Assembly: GCF_009696265.1 (NCBI RefSeq)
Contig: NZ_VUMH01000002.1
Coordinates: 310,001 to 374,000, forward strand
Direction: 5' to 3'
Length of the DNA: 64,000 nt
DNA from: Desulfovibrio porci
Lineage (GTDB): Bacteria > Desulfobacterota > Desulfovibrionia > Desulfovibrionales > Desulfovibrionaceae
Shown here: piece after piece, positions 36,371 to 46,374 of the stretch
Numbering within the stretch: the first letter of the stretch is position 1
How the letters are laid out: the number at the start of each line of letters is the position of its first letter
Made by a program: the position numbers and the translations under genes
Notes under the pieces: model-generated
Seen by the model: only the letters and a program-made list of their open reading frames with translations
The model's database searches: none
Told to the model about the DNA's origin: nothing

Positions 36371-36604
36371 TCTATATATCTGGTTTGAAATTCATACGTA
36401 ATTTTTTGACAGCTTTAAAGACTTCTCACAATATTCAGCACTGAAAATTGCGGGATATGAAAAGAATAAAAATCTTATGAAGCAGGACATTACTAATATA
36501 AAGTAGTTTCAACCTGATCTGGCAGTAGCCTCTTGAAAGCGTAATGTAATCCCGCTTTGATGTATGAGCGCACCATCAACCGGCGCCGTGCCCGGAATTT
36601 CCCC
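36371..36604. other. AT-rich spacer upstream of the O-acetylation genes
   Basis: No gene is visible. The stretch probably holds the promoter of the minus-strand MBOAT operon, but no -35/-10 pair is convincing. It ends at a decayed transposase gene. Confidence 0.5.
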
Positions 36605-37188
36605 ATGGAAAATTTTAACCAAAACATCATCAAATACAAGGCCGGATTTCTTAATCAGGCCGCCGCACTCGGCAACATATCCAAGATCTGCCGCATCACG
36701 GACCTTTCCAGGGATGCGCGTTACCGATATCAAACAGCGCGAAACGCCTCCGGCGTCTCGCGCTGTTTGAAGTCAGTCGAAATAACCCAGTATAAAAGCT
36801 GGATGAAAAAAACGACAGAGCAGGCTGTTATAGGATTTGTTATGGAGCTTCCAGCTCACAGGCAGGTGCGGACCGGCAGCGAACTCCGCAAAGAAAGCGC
36901 GTTCATTTCGCCATCCCGTGTGGCTCCGCTTGGCTGCGGCACAGCCTGACTTCAATGAGACAGCGTCTTGCCGCCCTGGAGAAGAAGCCCTGAAGAGGGA
37001 CTACGCTCACTGAAGCGCAAGGGCAGGTATTGGACGCAAAAAACAGGATATTGAGGCCTGCGAGGACAGAACGCCGGCACTGCAAGGGAGCCGGGAGCGC
37101 CTATCAGCAGATATTCGTGAATACGTTTCCAGATGAGCGACAGCCGGATTTTACCCCGCTAAAATCTTTATTATTGATAGCCCAGTAA
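36605..37188 (+). pseudogene. decayed IS481-family transposase
   Basis: Pieces in different frames match IS481-type transposases by eye: MENFNQNIIKYKAGFLNQAA and LGNISKICRITDLSRD (N-terminal HTH) from 36605; TEQAVIGFVMELPAHRQVR and GSELRKESAFISPS at about 36810-36915; after a shift AWLRHSL and RQRLAALE; then LTEAQGQVLDAK and finally YQQIFVNTF before a stop at 37186. At least three lesions and loss of the catalytic DDE part make it non-functional. It is a relic of insertion inside the island. Confidence 0.8.
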
Positions 37189-37244
37189 CAGACAAAAAGA
37201 GGTAAAGCCGCCTTTGCTCCGCCGCAGCGAAGCGCAGGCGGATG

Positions 37245-37500
37245 GCTGGTGTCGGGAGAATCCTGAAAACTGTGCTAGCCGTTGCTGCGCCGGCGGCTTG
37301 CTTGAGCCGTTCACGGCGAAGCCGTGTTACGGAACAAGACAGCGTCGCTACGGATAGCGACAGTGACTTCCCTGGACACAATTTCGCATACCTGAGTGCT
37401 GTCTTCAGCCGTCGCTGGCACTGCTGCCCTTATCCGAACGGCTCACAAGCTCGCCTACGGCTAAAGCTCCTGCGTCGCAACGGCTGAAGCAAGATTTTTC
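37245..37500. repeat. MITE-like repeat with inverted arms and internal hairpins
   Basis: CTTCAGCCGT (37403-37412) is inverted at 37480-37489. Hairpins lie at 37312-37326 (CACGGC, GAA, GCCGTG, extended by CCGT/ACGG) and 37334-37351 (GTCGCT/AGCGAC). The 14-mer at 37339-37352 is the reverse complement of 15868-15881 in the element next to thiM. No gene is visible from 37189 to 37860; the remainder (37500-37860) holds only a weak hairpin at about 37749-37785. Confidence 0.55.
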
Positions 37501-37860
37501 GGCGCTGGCAAGGAAAATGGCGCTTTTTGCGTGGAAACCGACCGGAAGGCGGTCCAACGGGCCGTGCCCGTTGACGAGCGTAGCGAGCTTACGGGCATCG
37601 AGAGCAGAGATGTACTCAGGTACGTGAGCAGCAAAAAGCGCCGGATGACGCCGCCGGTGCCGAAAAGGCCGGTTTTGACGGATAATCACGATAAATAACA
37701 GACCGGCAAAACTGAAATTAGATGCGTTTGCCCTGACGCCCGTGCAGACTTTCCTTGTCGGAAAAAATTCCGGAAGGAAAAGATGGAAGAACGCAACTAA
37801 CCGGAAAAGGGAATCCGTCAGACAGGAAAGAACTGCCAGATCAAATCTGAGTTACTACAA

Positions 37861-38574
37861 CTAATAATAGCGTTTTAATACTATTTGCGCTTTGTTATAA
37901 TCTTTCGGCACGCCAATGTCGATAAACATTCCTGTTGTGACCAGAATGCGCATATCATGCTCTGTCACAAATCGCTGCAGAAAATCCTGTTCAAGTGAAA
38001 AGGCTTCGCCAATCGGAAAGCCGTCCAGCAGATGTACAGGCATAATATAGCAGCCTGCATTTATGATCCCTGCTCCGGCCTCCCCCTTTTCCTCAAACTT
38101 CGTGACCCGGCCGTCAGATATCTGCAGCCTTCCGTAACGGGCGGCATCGTCCACATGGCGGCCTATCAGAATGGGGACGCCGTACCGCTGCCAAAGGCGC
38201 TCAGCTTCTGAAAAATCCAGATCAAGAAATGTATCGCCGTTCATGACAAATACATGATCATTACGGCAGGACTCAAGCGCCAGCCGCAACCCCCCGCCTG
38301 TGCCCAGCGGCTTGTTCTCTCTGACACAGCAAATTTCCATGTCGGCAAATCGTTGTCCCACGGTCTGAATGACCTGATCTGCCATGTACCCGACCGAAAC
38401 TACAATCCTGTGGAACCCCTTTCCGGCAAGATGCTTGAGCAGAATATGCAGAAAAGGCACGCCACCCACCGGAGCCAGAACCTTTGGCCGGTCAGAGACG
38501 ATACTTCGCAGTCTGGTTCCTTTGCCCCCAGCCAAAATTACGGCTTCCATTCCGTCCCATTTCGAATCAGTCAT
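37861..38574 (-). CDS. hddC: D-glycero-D-manno-heptose 1-phosphate guanylyltransferase-type nucleotidyltransferase
   Basis: 237 residues. Opens with the NTP-transferase signature ILAGGKGTRLRSIVSDRPKVLAPVGG and has MNGDTFLDLD (metal-binding Asp) and FEEKGEAGAGIINAGCYI. Length and sequence style match HddC, which makes GDP-D-glycero-D-manno-heptose. The HddA-type kinase gene lies directly upstream and GmhB-GmhA is in the same island, so the pathway assignment is well supported. GAGGG lies 6 bases before the ATG. Confidence 0.88.
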   Translation of the reverse strand: MTDSKWDGMEAVILAGGKGTRLRSIVSDRPKVLAPVGGVPFLHILLKHLAGKGFHRIVVSVGYMADQVIQTVGQRFADMEICCVRENKPLGTGGGLRLALESCRNDHVFVMNGDTFLDLDFSEAERLWQRYGVPILIGRHVDDAARYGRLQISDGRVTKFEEKGEAGAGIINAGCYIMPVHLLDGFPIGEAFSLEQDFLQRFVTEHDMRILVTTGMFIDIGVPKDYNKAQIVLKRYY

Positions 38575-38584
38575 CTAACGCCCT

Positions 38585-39610
38585 CTAAATCCACCAGGAC
38601 TGCACGCCCTGCTGGCTGAAATGCGCCGGCACAATTTCACCGCTGAGTTTGCCCAGCTCGCGTACCACATTCATGCGTTTTTCCGGAGGTACGATAAACA
38701 TCATGAACCCGCCGCCACCCGCGCTGGAAACTTTACCCGCCACGGCTCCCGCCCGAATGGCTGTCTCATAGCTCTCTTCAATACGAGGATTGGAAATAAG
38801 TTTTGCTGACCGTTTCTTGCTTTCCCACCCATTTCTGAATGATGCGGCGAGCCCTTCAAAATCCCCCCGTAGAAGACTTTCCTTCATCTTCAGGGCTTCG
38901 TCCTTCATTTTAAGCATTGCTTCCAGAGAGCCTTTGTCGCTGGAATTGACGCTTTTGCTCTGAGCTTCGATAATATTGGCAGAATCTCTTGAAATTCCTG
39001 TAAAATACAATAAAATTGAAGATTCAAATTCCGTAAGTATCCAGTTCTTGATGCGAAGAGGATTGATGACGGCCCGCTCTTCCTCATAAAATTCCATAAA
39101 ATTGAATCCGCCAAAAGCGGCCGCGTATTGATCCTGTCGCCCGCCCTGCAGTCCGCAATCCTTGCGTTCAATAATATAAGCCGTTTTCGCCAGTTGATAG
39201 TCATCTATAGGTATGTTCAGATATTCCACATAGGCGCGGAGCATGGCCACAACGAGCGTTGATGAAGATCCCAGGCCTGAACCGGGAGGGGCTTCACAGA
39301 ATGTGCGCAACTCAAGCGGCAGCGCTTCACCATGGTTGTGGTTTTGAACAATATAGTTGTATACGGCCTTGTGCAAAATAAGATCGCCCGTAAGGGGGAT
39401 TGGACCATCAAGCGTGTACGAAAATTTTTGTTGGGTATCGGTGCCCTCAAATTTGACCGTGCCGTCAGCGGTTGGCGCCACTGACGCGTATGCGTAACGG
39501 TCAATAGTCGCATTTAGTACATAACCGCCATAACTATCCGTAAAAGGCGACACATCAGTGCCACCTCCCGCAAGACCAAGACGCAATGGAGCTCGAGAAC
39601 GTACTATCAT
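38585..39610 (-). CDS. hddA: D-glycero-D-manno-heptose 7-phosphate kinase (GHMP kinase)
   Basis: 341 residues. GHMP motifs: SRAPLRLGLAGGGTDVSPF at the start, the ATP loop PPGSGLGSSSTLVVA at about residues 108-122 and VSSAGGGGFMMF near the end. This pattern is diagnostic for the HddA/FKP-like group, which phosphorylates C1 of heptose 7-phosphate. It lies 10 bases before hddC on the same strand. Confidence 0.9.
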   Translation of the reverse strand: MIVRSRAPLRLGLAGGGTDVSPFTDSYGGYVLNATIDRYAYASVAPTADGTVKFEGTDTQQKFSYTLDGPIPLTGDLILHKAVYNYIVQNHNHGEALPLELRTFCEAPPGSGLGSSSTLVVAMLRAYVEYLNIPIDDYQLAKTAYIIERKDCGLQGGRQDQYAAAFGGFNFMEFYEEERAVINPLRIKNWILTEFESSILLYFTGISRDSANIIEAQSKSVNSSDKGSLEAMLKMKDEALKMKESLLRGDFEGLAASFRNGWESKKRSAKLISNPRIEESYETAIRAGAVAGKVSSAGGGGFMMFIVPPEKRMNVVRELGKLSGEIVPAHFSQQGVQSWWI

Positions 39611-39974
39611 AATTATCCCATACAGTGGTTCTAGTCTGTCAGATGTTTTTCCGATTGTCTGAATACCCAGAACTTCATCCCTAAAAAATTGATGCAGACA
39701 GAAAGCGCCGTGGCAATGCAGAAAGCCGTAATCAATGGAAATAACCGATCCGGCAGCGCTTCAACCAAAAACCTGTTCGTTATCACATTCAAGGCAATGC
39801 TGAGGCTGTACACGACACAATAAGACACAATGTTGCGCAAAGATGTTTTGCATGAGAAAGTCCATTTACTGTTTACTATATACCCATATACCACACTGCT
39901 GATTACCCCCGTCAGCTTCGCAAGTGTCAAAGAAAAAAACAGCAGTTTGAGACATAGGGTGTAAATAATTGCGT

Positions 39975-40675
<701 letters not shown>

Positions 40676-40679
<4 letters not shown>

Positions 40680-41317
40680 GCAGATGCCTCTGTTTTCTCC
40701 GCGTAACCAGAAATACTGCAGCCAAAATTACTGCGCCATATCTTGATCTCCGTTGAAACAAACCCGGCCTTAACTAACAGCGGCCACATGTCTCTGGGAT
40801 CATAATACATTTTATGTGAGTTATACTGTTTGGGAGTTTCGCCATATGGGTCAAGCAGTTTGTTGGATATGATTCTTTCCAGCACCCATTTTCCAAACCA
40901 TGTGGGGCTGCAGAAAAAGATGCGGCCGTTCATACGCAAAAGCCGTCTGGCATCAGACAGGATAGAAACAGGGTCCTCAAGATGTTCAAGAATGCTTAAA
41001 AAGACAATAACATCAACTGATTCTTGAGGTATATTCTTCAATGTGTCAGTAAGATCACCTTCCAGGAAAGAAAGGCGTTCATGTCTTTTCAGATTTTCAG
41101 CTACCTCAAAGTCAAGACCGATACCTTTGCTTATCCAGGGCAACATATTTTGCAGTATGCGTGCATCATAACCACAACCAACATCAAGAAGTACAGCATT
41201 GGATGAGTCGAGGTGCAGCGGAAAAATTTTCTTTAATGAACGTAGGACAAGAGCAAATTTTATTTTGTCATAGAACGGGTAGTCCTCTCCATCCTTTCCC
41301 CATATGGAAATGTTCAT
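40676..41317 (-). CDS. class I SAM methyltransferase (paralogue of the next gene)
   Basis: 213 residues. SAM site VLLDVGCGYDARILQNM, GIGLDFEVAENLKRHERL, then FLSILEHLEDPVSILSDARRLLRMNG. Aligns end to end with the 39975-40679 product but lacks the repeat tail, ending SGYAEKTEASA. The two stop and start codons overlap by 4 bases. Probably methylates a polysaccharide sugar or lipid-linked intermediate in the cytoplasm; no direct evidence shows which. Confidence 0.85.
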
Positions 41318-41353
41318 TTTTGCTTTTCCTCATTATTTTTACACAACAGAAAT

Positions 41354-42907
41354 TTAGCGCCAGTATTCATATGTTCGCAGATCATCAGGTGTTCCCCAGC
41401 ACAGATACGCTTCCACATCAAACACCGCACCCCTCAAACCCAACTCCAGCGCGTCATTGATACATTCATCCACATAAAACTCACCATTGACACGGTGGTT
41501 TCGGGAAATCATGCGCTCCGCCGCGTGAACGAAATCCGAGGCCTTTTTGAAGGTAAAAGCGCCTGTGACCGCGGGATCAGCATCTGGCCGGGAAAGCGCT
41601 TTCTTCACTGAAACACCCGTGACGTTGCCGTTCGTGTCAGCCTTTACCCATCCGTACATCTCCGGATGCCGTGCTGCTCCGGGGTAACCGCGCATCGTCC
41701 AGACGATGAAATCGACTTCGGCGTTGTTCATGAGGCCGGCAAATCCGTCCGGGTTGTATGCCAGTCCGTTGTCGCATGCGCCGATGGTAAGAGGGGCATT
41801 CATGTTCACGCCATCCAGCCCCAGCAGGCAGGTCCGGGCCTGGCCGTCTGTGGGAGCGTCGAGGAGGATAATTCGCGCGCCCGGGACTTCCCTGCGCAGC
41901 ATTGCCACAAGCGCCTCCGCGCCGGGCATGTCCCTGCGCAGGACGAAACGATTTTCATCCGCGCGTGGAAGAGCCCGCCAGGCTTGCAGCACCATGGGGC
42001 GCCCATTGACCGGAATAAGAGGCTTGGGCAGCGTGTAGTTTTCTTTTGCAAAACGGCTCCCCATGCCTGCGAGAGGCAGCAGCAGCGTGCCCTTCTGCCG
42101 TGGAGCGGAAAATCCCGCGGCTTCAGCAACTTTATACCGCATGTGACACTGGTATTCGCCAAGATCAGCTGGGGTTCCCCATTGGCGGAACTTGTCAATT
42201 TCAAACACACGGATGTCTTTGCCCTTCTCAAGCAACGGGCGATAAGCCAGGCTGACATAATATTCGCCCTTGAGGCGCAAATCTTCGCGTTGCCGTGTTT
42301 CTTCAAAAGCCTCTCGCATCAGCCGCGCGTTACAAAAGTAGTAGGCGCCGCTGGAGGCGAATTCATGCATGGGAGCGTCGGTAAAAGGCTGTTTTTCCTG
42401 TATCTGCAACACCTTGTTTTTGTTTTCGGTTCGCACGTAGGCATAATTGGTGCTGTGCAGCATGTGCGGGTGAAAACCCGTATAGCACATGACAACCCCG
42501 TCACAATTGGTTTCGGCAGCAAAGCGCCGGAAGGCGTCCCAGTCCCATACACAGGAAAAGTCGCAGTAATTCACGATGGTCGGGGCATTTTCATCCAGCA
42601 TGTCATATGCTCTGGACACCGCATAAACCGGCCCCAGCTTGTGCGGCGCGATGCCGGCGACGCGCGCAGTGGGGCAAATGGAATCAAGAATTTCCCGCAT
42701 TCGATAGCGCGGCTCGTCAAGGTGATCCTGATTACAGATGAACAGCACATTTTTAATGCCTGGGTACATGCCGATTATATGCTCGATGATCGGCTTTCCC
42801 TCAACCGGAATAAGAGGTTTGGGAACTGTATAGCCGGCAGCCCGGAACCGTTCCCCGAAGCCGGACATTGGAATAACAAGCTGCCATTGCGCCGCATCTG
42901 TGCTCAT
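41354..42907 (-). CDS. tandem-domain sugar nucleotidyltransferase
   Basis: 517 residues holding two NTP-transferase domains. Domain 1 (about 8-260) opens IPMSGFGERFRAAGYTVPKPLIPVEGKP. Domain 2 (about 275-517) opens LPLAGMGSRFAKENYTLPKPLIPVNGRP. Both keep the glycine-rich nucleotide loop and the PKPLIPV lysine, so both may act or one may be regulatory. Later landmarks such as ANYCDFSCVWDWD-like IVNYCDFS and ACDNG mark the metal sites. It lies next to the class II aldolase gene on the same strand, suggesting one activated-sugar route, whose sugar I cannot name. Confidence 0.85.
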   Translation of the reverse strand: MSTDAAQWQLVIPMSGFGERFRAAGYTVPKPLIPVEGKPIIEHIIGMYPGIKNVLFICNQDHLDEPRYRMREILDSICPTARVAGIAPHKLGPVYAVSRAYDMLDENAPTIVNYCDFSCVWDWDAFRRFAAETNCDGVVMCYTGFHPHMLHSTNYAYVRTENKNKVLQIQEKQPFTDAPMHEFASSGAYYFCNARLMREAFEETRQREDLRLKGEYYVSLAYRPLLEKGKDIRVFEIDKFRQWGTPADLGEYQCHMRYKVAEAAGFSAPRQKGTLLLPLAGMGSRFAKENYTLPKPLIPVNGRPMVLQAWRALPRADENRFVLRRDMPGAEALVAMLRREVPGARIILLDAPTDGQARTCLLGLDGVNMNAPLTIGACDNGLAYNPDGFAGLMNNAEVDFIVWTMRGYPGAARHPEMYGWVKADTNGNVTGVSVKKALSRPDADPAVTGAFTFKKASDFVHAAERMISRNHRVNGEFYVDECINDALELGLRGAVFDVEAYLCWGTPDDLRTYEYWR

Positions 42908-42955
42908 ATCAAAACCACCCTTAAAAGCATTGCATGCAAAAAAAATGTATTCTTT

Positions 42956-43960
42956 TTACAATGAAATTTTTTTTCTGTAGGTTTCGGCTTCCCACTGCGT
43001 CAAATCATGGATAATGCCTGCCGGCAGCGTGCGCAAAGGCCTGAAGGAAGATCGCAGACGCTGGCCCACCCTGCCCAAGGCATCCAGCATGGCCATTTCC
43101 CCAACATTGTTCTGGGGCGCGGTCAGCACGCCCTGAGCAGGGAACACCATCCACTGCGGCCTGAAACCGTGATGCCGTTCGAATCTTTCGATCGCAGCCG
43201 ACAGACACTCGCCGTCGACCGCGACCGGAATTATTGGTCCAAGAAACACCACGTGATCCGGGTACAAAGGAGCCTGCCGCACAAGCCGCAACGTTTCCTG
43301 ATCTGCTGCGACCGTATGGATGAAATCGTCTTGGGGAACGTGCCAGTTCATATCATTCAACGACTCAAGATCTGTTCCGGCATGCGATGGCGACCGCACG
43401 GGCAGGGCAAGAGCGTCGCGGACGGCATTGAGGGTTTGGCGGGTTTCCTCCAGCGTGTCGCTGCCCACAATCAGGCCATGATTCATGAGCACAAAGACAC
43501 TGGCGTCCGGTTGCCGGGCCATGGCTTCTTCAACGGCAAGGGCCAAAGGCAATCCCGGACGCACAGGGGGAACAAGCACATGCCGGAAGGAAACAAGCCT
43601 CTCTGCAAATGCCCGTTCAGCATCGCGATGCGCACTAAGAGCGAGACTCTCCACACAGTGCACATGAACCACAAAGCGGTGAGGCAACAATGCATGCATG
43701 CCTGTTTCAATGGAAGGGCGCAGGCCGGAGGCATCCGCAAGATCATGAAGATTTTCATCACGCAGGCGGTGACGGCGCACAATTTCTTTTCGGGATACAG
43801 TGACGAACGTGTTTTTTCTGGCTGCGTCTTTCAGCCACAAACCTGAAGCCTTGATGCACAACGCATCACCGTTCTTGATTGAAATATTTCCGCCGGCACC
43901 TTGAATCACATCAGGATCAGCACCCAGCGTGGAACAAAAAGTAATGAAATCAGCGTCCAA
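42956..43960 (-). CDS. class II aldolase/adducin-family protein
   Basis: 334 residues from a TTG at 43960 with GAGG ahead; a TTG at 44008 is possible but overlaps the preceding gene by 25 bases. Residues 2-200 are the aldolase fold: GAGGNISIKN, KASGLWLKD, the zinc His pair HVHCVESLAL and later NHGLIVGSDTLEE, which supply metal ligands. The last 130 residues (FLGPIIPVAVDG, PQWMVFPAQG) are an extra domain found in the longer aldolase/epimerase members. It may make or trim a sugar precursor for the neighbouring nucleotidyltransferase. Confidence 0.83.
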   Translation of the reverse strand: MDADFITFCSTLGADPDVIQGAGGNISIKNGDALCIKASGLWLKDAARKNTFVTVSRKEIVRRHRLRDENLHDLADASGLRPSIETGMHALLPHRFVVHVHCVESLALSAHRDAERAFAERLVSFRHVLVPPVRPGLPLALAVEEAMARQPDASVFVLMNHGLIVGSDTLEETRQTLNAVRDALALPVRSPSHAGTDLESLNDMNWHVPQDDFIHTVAADQETLRLVRQAPLYPDHVVFLGPIIPVAVDGECLSAAIERFERHHGFRPQWMVFPAQGVLTAPQNNVGEMAMLDALGRVGQRLRSSFRPLRTLPAGIIHDLTQWEAETYRKKISL

Positions 43961-43983
43961 AACATCCTCGAATAAATATGAAG

Positions 43984-45840
43984 TTAGAACCAGTACCCGA
44001 TCAGACAAACGGAAAATTCCGTCTGCGGCGGGTTGCCGTCAGGTGCGATGATACGGAAACCAGAAATATCCTTGGCTCGTACAACACGGTTAAAAACAAA
44101 CAGATAATAGCTTCTTGCACCTGGGTTAACCAGCTTGGCGCTGGTATGCGTTTCCTCTTGCTGAATCGTCAGCAGGGTTTCTTTCGGCAAAAAAACCTGT
44201 TCGCTATTTTGGGGGAACAGCAACAGATACTTGATTTTTCTGTCCGGCTGAACAGCAGACACATGAAAATCGCATGTCTGCGGCGCCAACGAATTCTTTT
44301 CAACTGTGCGTGCCGCCAGAACACCGCTAAGCCAGTTGCAGCGCGGCGAAAAGAACATCCCTTGCAGGCGGGAATCATATTTTCCGGGTTCTGGTTTTGT
44401 AAGAGCGACTTCGTGCGAAGGCAGCCATTCCGGCATCATCTGCGGAATGGGGATCACTGTATCCGGTTCCATCAAAAGCGTTCTGGCTTCAGGCCAGGTC
44501 AGGGAGTATGCATACAATGCCCCCTGTCCCATCGGGAAAGCCATACTCAGAGAAGCCACTGTCAAGACAATGAGAAAGATGGCGGAAAAATTGGGAATAC
44601 GAAATCGGCCCCGCCGCACGGCAAAAGAAATGAACTGGATGTTTGAAAAAACAATAAAAGGAAAAAGATGGCGATGATCCCATGGCCGGTTGAAAAGCGC
44701 GTCAGTAAACGTACAAGTATACAACCATTGTGATTGCAAAATTCCATATATCGACAGTACACAGCACCCTATAAGGGCCACAGACAGCAAGACAATATCG
44801 ACTTGGCCACATTGCGCATAATGCCGCATGTTTGCCACGAAAATACCAACAAGGCACAGTCCCAAAAATCCATACAGAAAGAAGCCGAACTGTGAACTGA
44901 GCAGGACATTAAGAGGCATCCCCAGTCCATAACCGCAAAAGAGGATGAACCGGCCCGCCAGCACCAAAGCCTGCTGCCACGCATTGCCATGCCCGGCGAG
45001 TTCGGCGAATCCCGAAGGCCCGAGGTCTGGATAGTAAAGCAGGGTAAAGAGCAGCTGACATGCATAAAGAATCAGCAGCCAGGCGCAGCCTGCGATCTTG
45101 AACCAGTCGGTTCCGGCTGTTTTGATTGCCCGCCGGCAACACAGTGCCCCAACAAAAAGAAAAACTGGGCCAAAAAAGAAGAAAACCGGCTTTGACCACA
45201 CTGCCGCCGGTGCGGTCAACAGAATAAAAACAAATTCTTTTCCTTCAAGTTTGTCCGTGCCTGACAGTGCGAGTACATAGTAGCTGAGTAAAAAAACAAT
45301 ATAATAAGCGCTGTTGTATGAGGCATAAAGGTCATGGTCCGGAAAGAAGAAAAGCAGCAGGCAGAGTAGCAGCCGTATTGTCACAGAAGGAATCAGATCG
45401 GAAAAACGCTTGGAAAGAAAAACCAGCAAGGCCAGCGCTGAAAGAAAAAAGCTCACAAATTTGAACGCCAGCGGATATATGTCGATCATTCCAAAAGTGC
45501 GCACTGTGAGAAATGCTGCCAACTTTGGCAGAAAATTGATGTAACCGGCATCTGGAAAAGCCAAAAAAGTTCCAAACGGCAGATGGTATGCATTGAGATA
45601 AATAGACGTTTCCTCCCACAAGGCCGTCATTGTCTCGTTTTCCGTAAAAAAAGAAAGCTTCAGCCATGCGAGAACCAGCCCGCCGACCACGCATGCCGTC
45701 AGCCGTGCCCACACTGGTATGCCCTGAAAAAACATACCTGCCGGATCCCTTTTTGATGGGGGCTCCTGGCCGCTGTTTTTCGCCTGTGCGCATGACGGCA
45801 GAGGGAGAGAAGGCGCCAGCATATTATCGCATACTTTCAT
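43984..45840 (-). CDS. polytopic membrane protein, possible GT-C glycosyltransferase
   Basis: 618 residues, about eleven or twelve membrane helices between residues 45 and 470, and a periplasmic C-terminal domain of about 130 residues. An early loop has EETSIYLNAY with paired acids, as in GT-C enzymes. It shares layout and motifs (EE-SIYL, the DFYMVFSQGYYLVFILLFYFLALS-like stretch, a terminal VNPG...YLF-F pattern) with the 46375-48033 product, so the two are paralogues. It probably adds a sugar to lipid-linked glycan in the periplasm. ATG at 45840; a second ATG lies six codons in. Confidence 0.75.
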   Translation of the reverse strand: MKVCDNMLAPSLPLPSCAQAKNSGQEPPSKRDPAGMFFQGIPVWARLTACVVGGLVLAWLKLSFFTENETMTALWEETSIYLNAYHLPFGTFLAFPDAGYINFLPKLAAFLTVRTFGMIDIYPLAFKFVSFFLSALALLVFLSKRFSDLIPSVTIRLLLCLLLFFFPDHDLYASYNSAYYIVFLLSYYVLALSGTDKLEGKEFVFILLTAPAAVWSKPVFFFFGPVFLFVGALCCRRAIKTAGTDWFKIAGCAWLLILYACQLLFTLLYYPDLGPSGFAELAGHGNAWQQALVLAGRFILFCGYGLGMPLNVLLSSQFGFFLYGFLGLCLVGIFVANMRHYAQCGQVDIVLLSVALIGCCVLSIYGILQSQWLYTCTFTDALFNRPWDHRHLFPFIVFSNIQFISFAVRRGRFRIPNFSAIFLIVLTVASLSMAFPMGQGALYAYSLTWPEARTLLMEPDTVIPIPQMMPEWLPSHEVALTKPEPGKYDSRLQGMFFSPRCNWLSGVLAARTVEKNSLAPQTCDFHVSAVQPDRKIKYLLLFPQNSEQVFLPKETLLTIQQEETHTSAKLVNPGARSYYLFVFNRVVRAKDISGFRIIAPDGNPPQTEFSVCLIGYWF

Positions 45841-46374
45841 TGGAAAGAGCCTTAGTTATATGCATCACGTGAATCAACTGCGGGGTTTTTCATAATTACA
45901 CCACTTGTCCACCTAGGGTGCTTTCTTCAAAGGGTTTTCCAACCCCGATAATTTTCAATCTTTGTAGTTTTTATCCGGGAACTTGATTTATCCAAAAAAT
46001 GGAAATTCCTTACTAAAAGACAATGTTAAAACTCTGATTTATTATATTTTTTGCTCAAAAAATATTGAAGGCGCAAACGGGAAAGACACATTTGCCTGAA
46101 GTATCCCGTGGGGCATAATATAAACATTGTAAATGCAATCCTGTTAAAAATATTTCCCTCTCTGCAACCAGAGGGCATCAGAAATATGTTCGGCACTACT
46201 ACAAAAATCCACGGAAAAAGCTGGAAGTAAGAATGTTTTAAAATCAGGGGATTCTTCCCACGGCAAAACATCGCAAGCATCTGGATCAGTAAAACTGCTT
46301 CTTGCATATATGTAAGCAATACTCAAAAAGCGCGGAAGAAAAATTTCTTGCCGCCAATGCATGCAGCAGCCTCG
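45841..46374. other. AT-rich spacer with a possible gene remnant
   Basis: On the minus strand 46319-46026 encodes a 97-residue frame (MLTYMQEAVLLIQMLAMFC...LQYFLSKKY) with two hydrophobic stretches. No family is recognised and no ribosome site is clear, so it may be a decayed fragment. Nothing else is visible in the spacer. Confidence 0.35.

Noticed and set aside
37405-37689. 94-residue minus-strand open frame
   Set aside because: Lies over hairpin-rich repeat sequence, no domain, no ribosome site.
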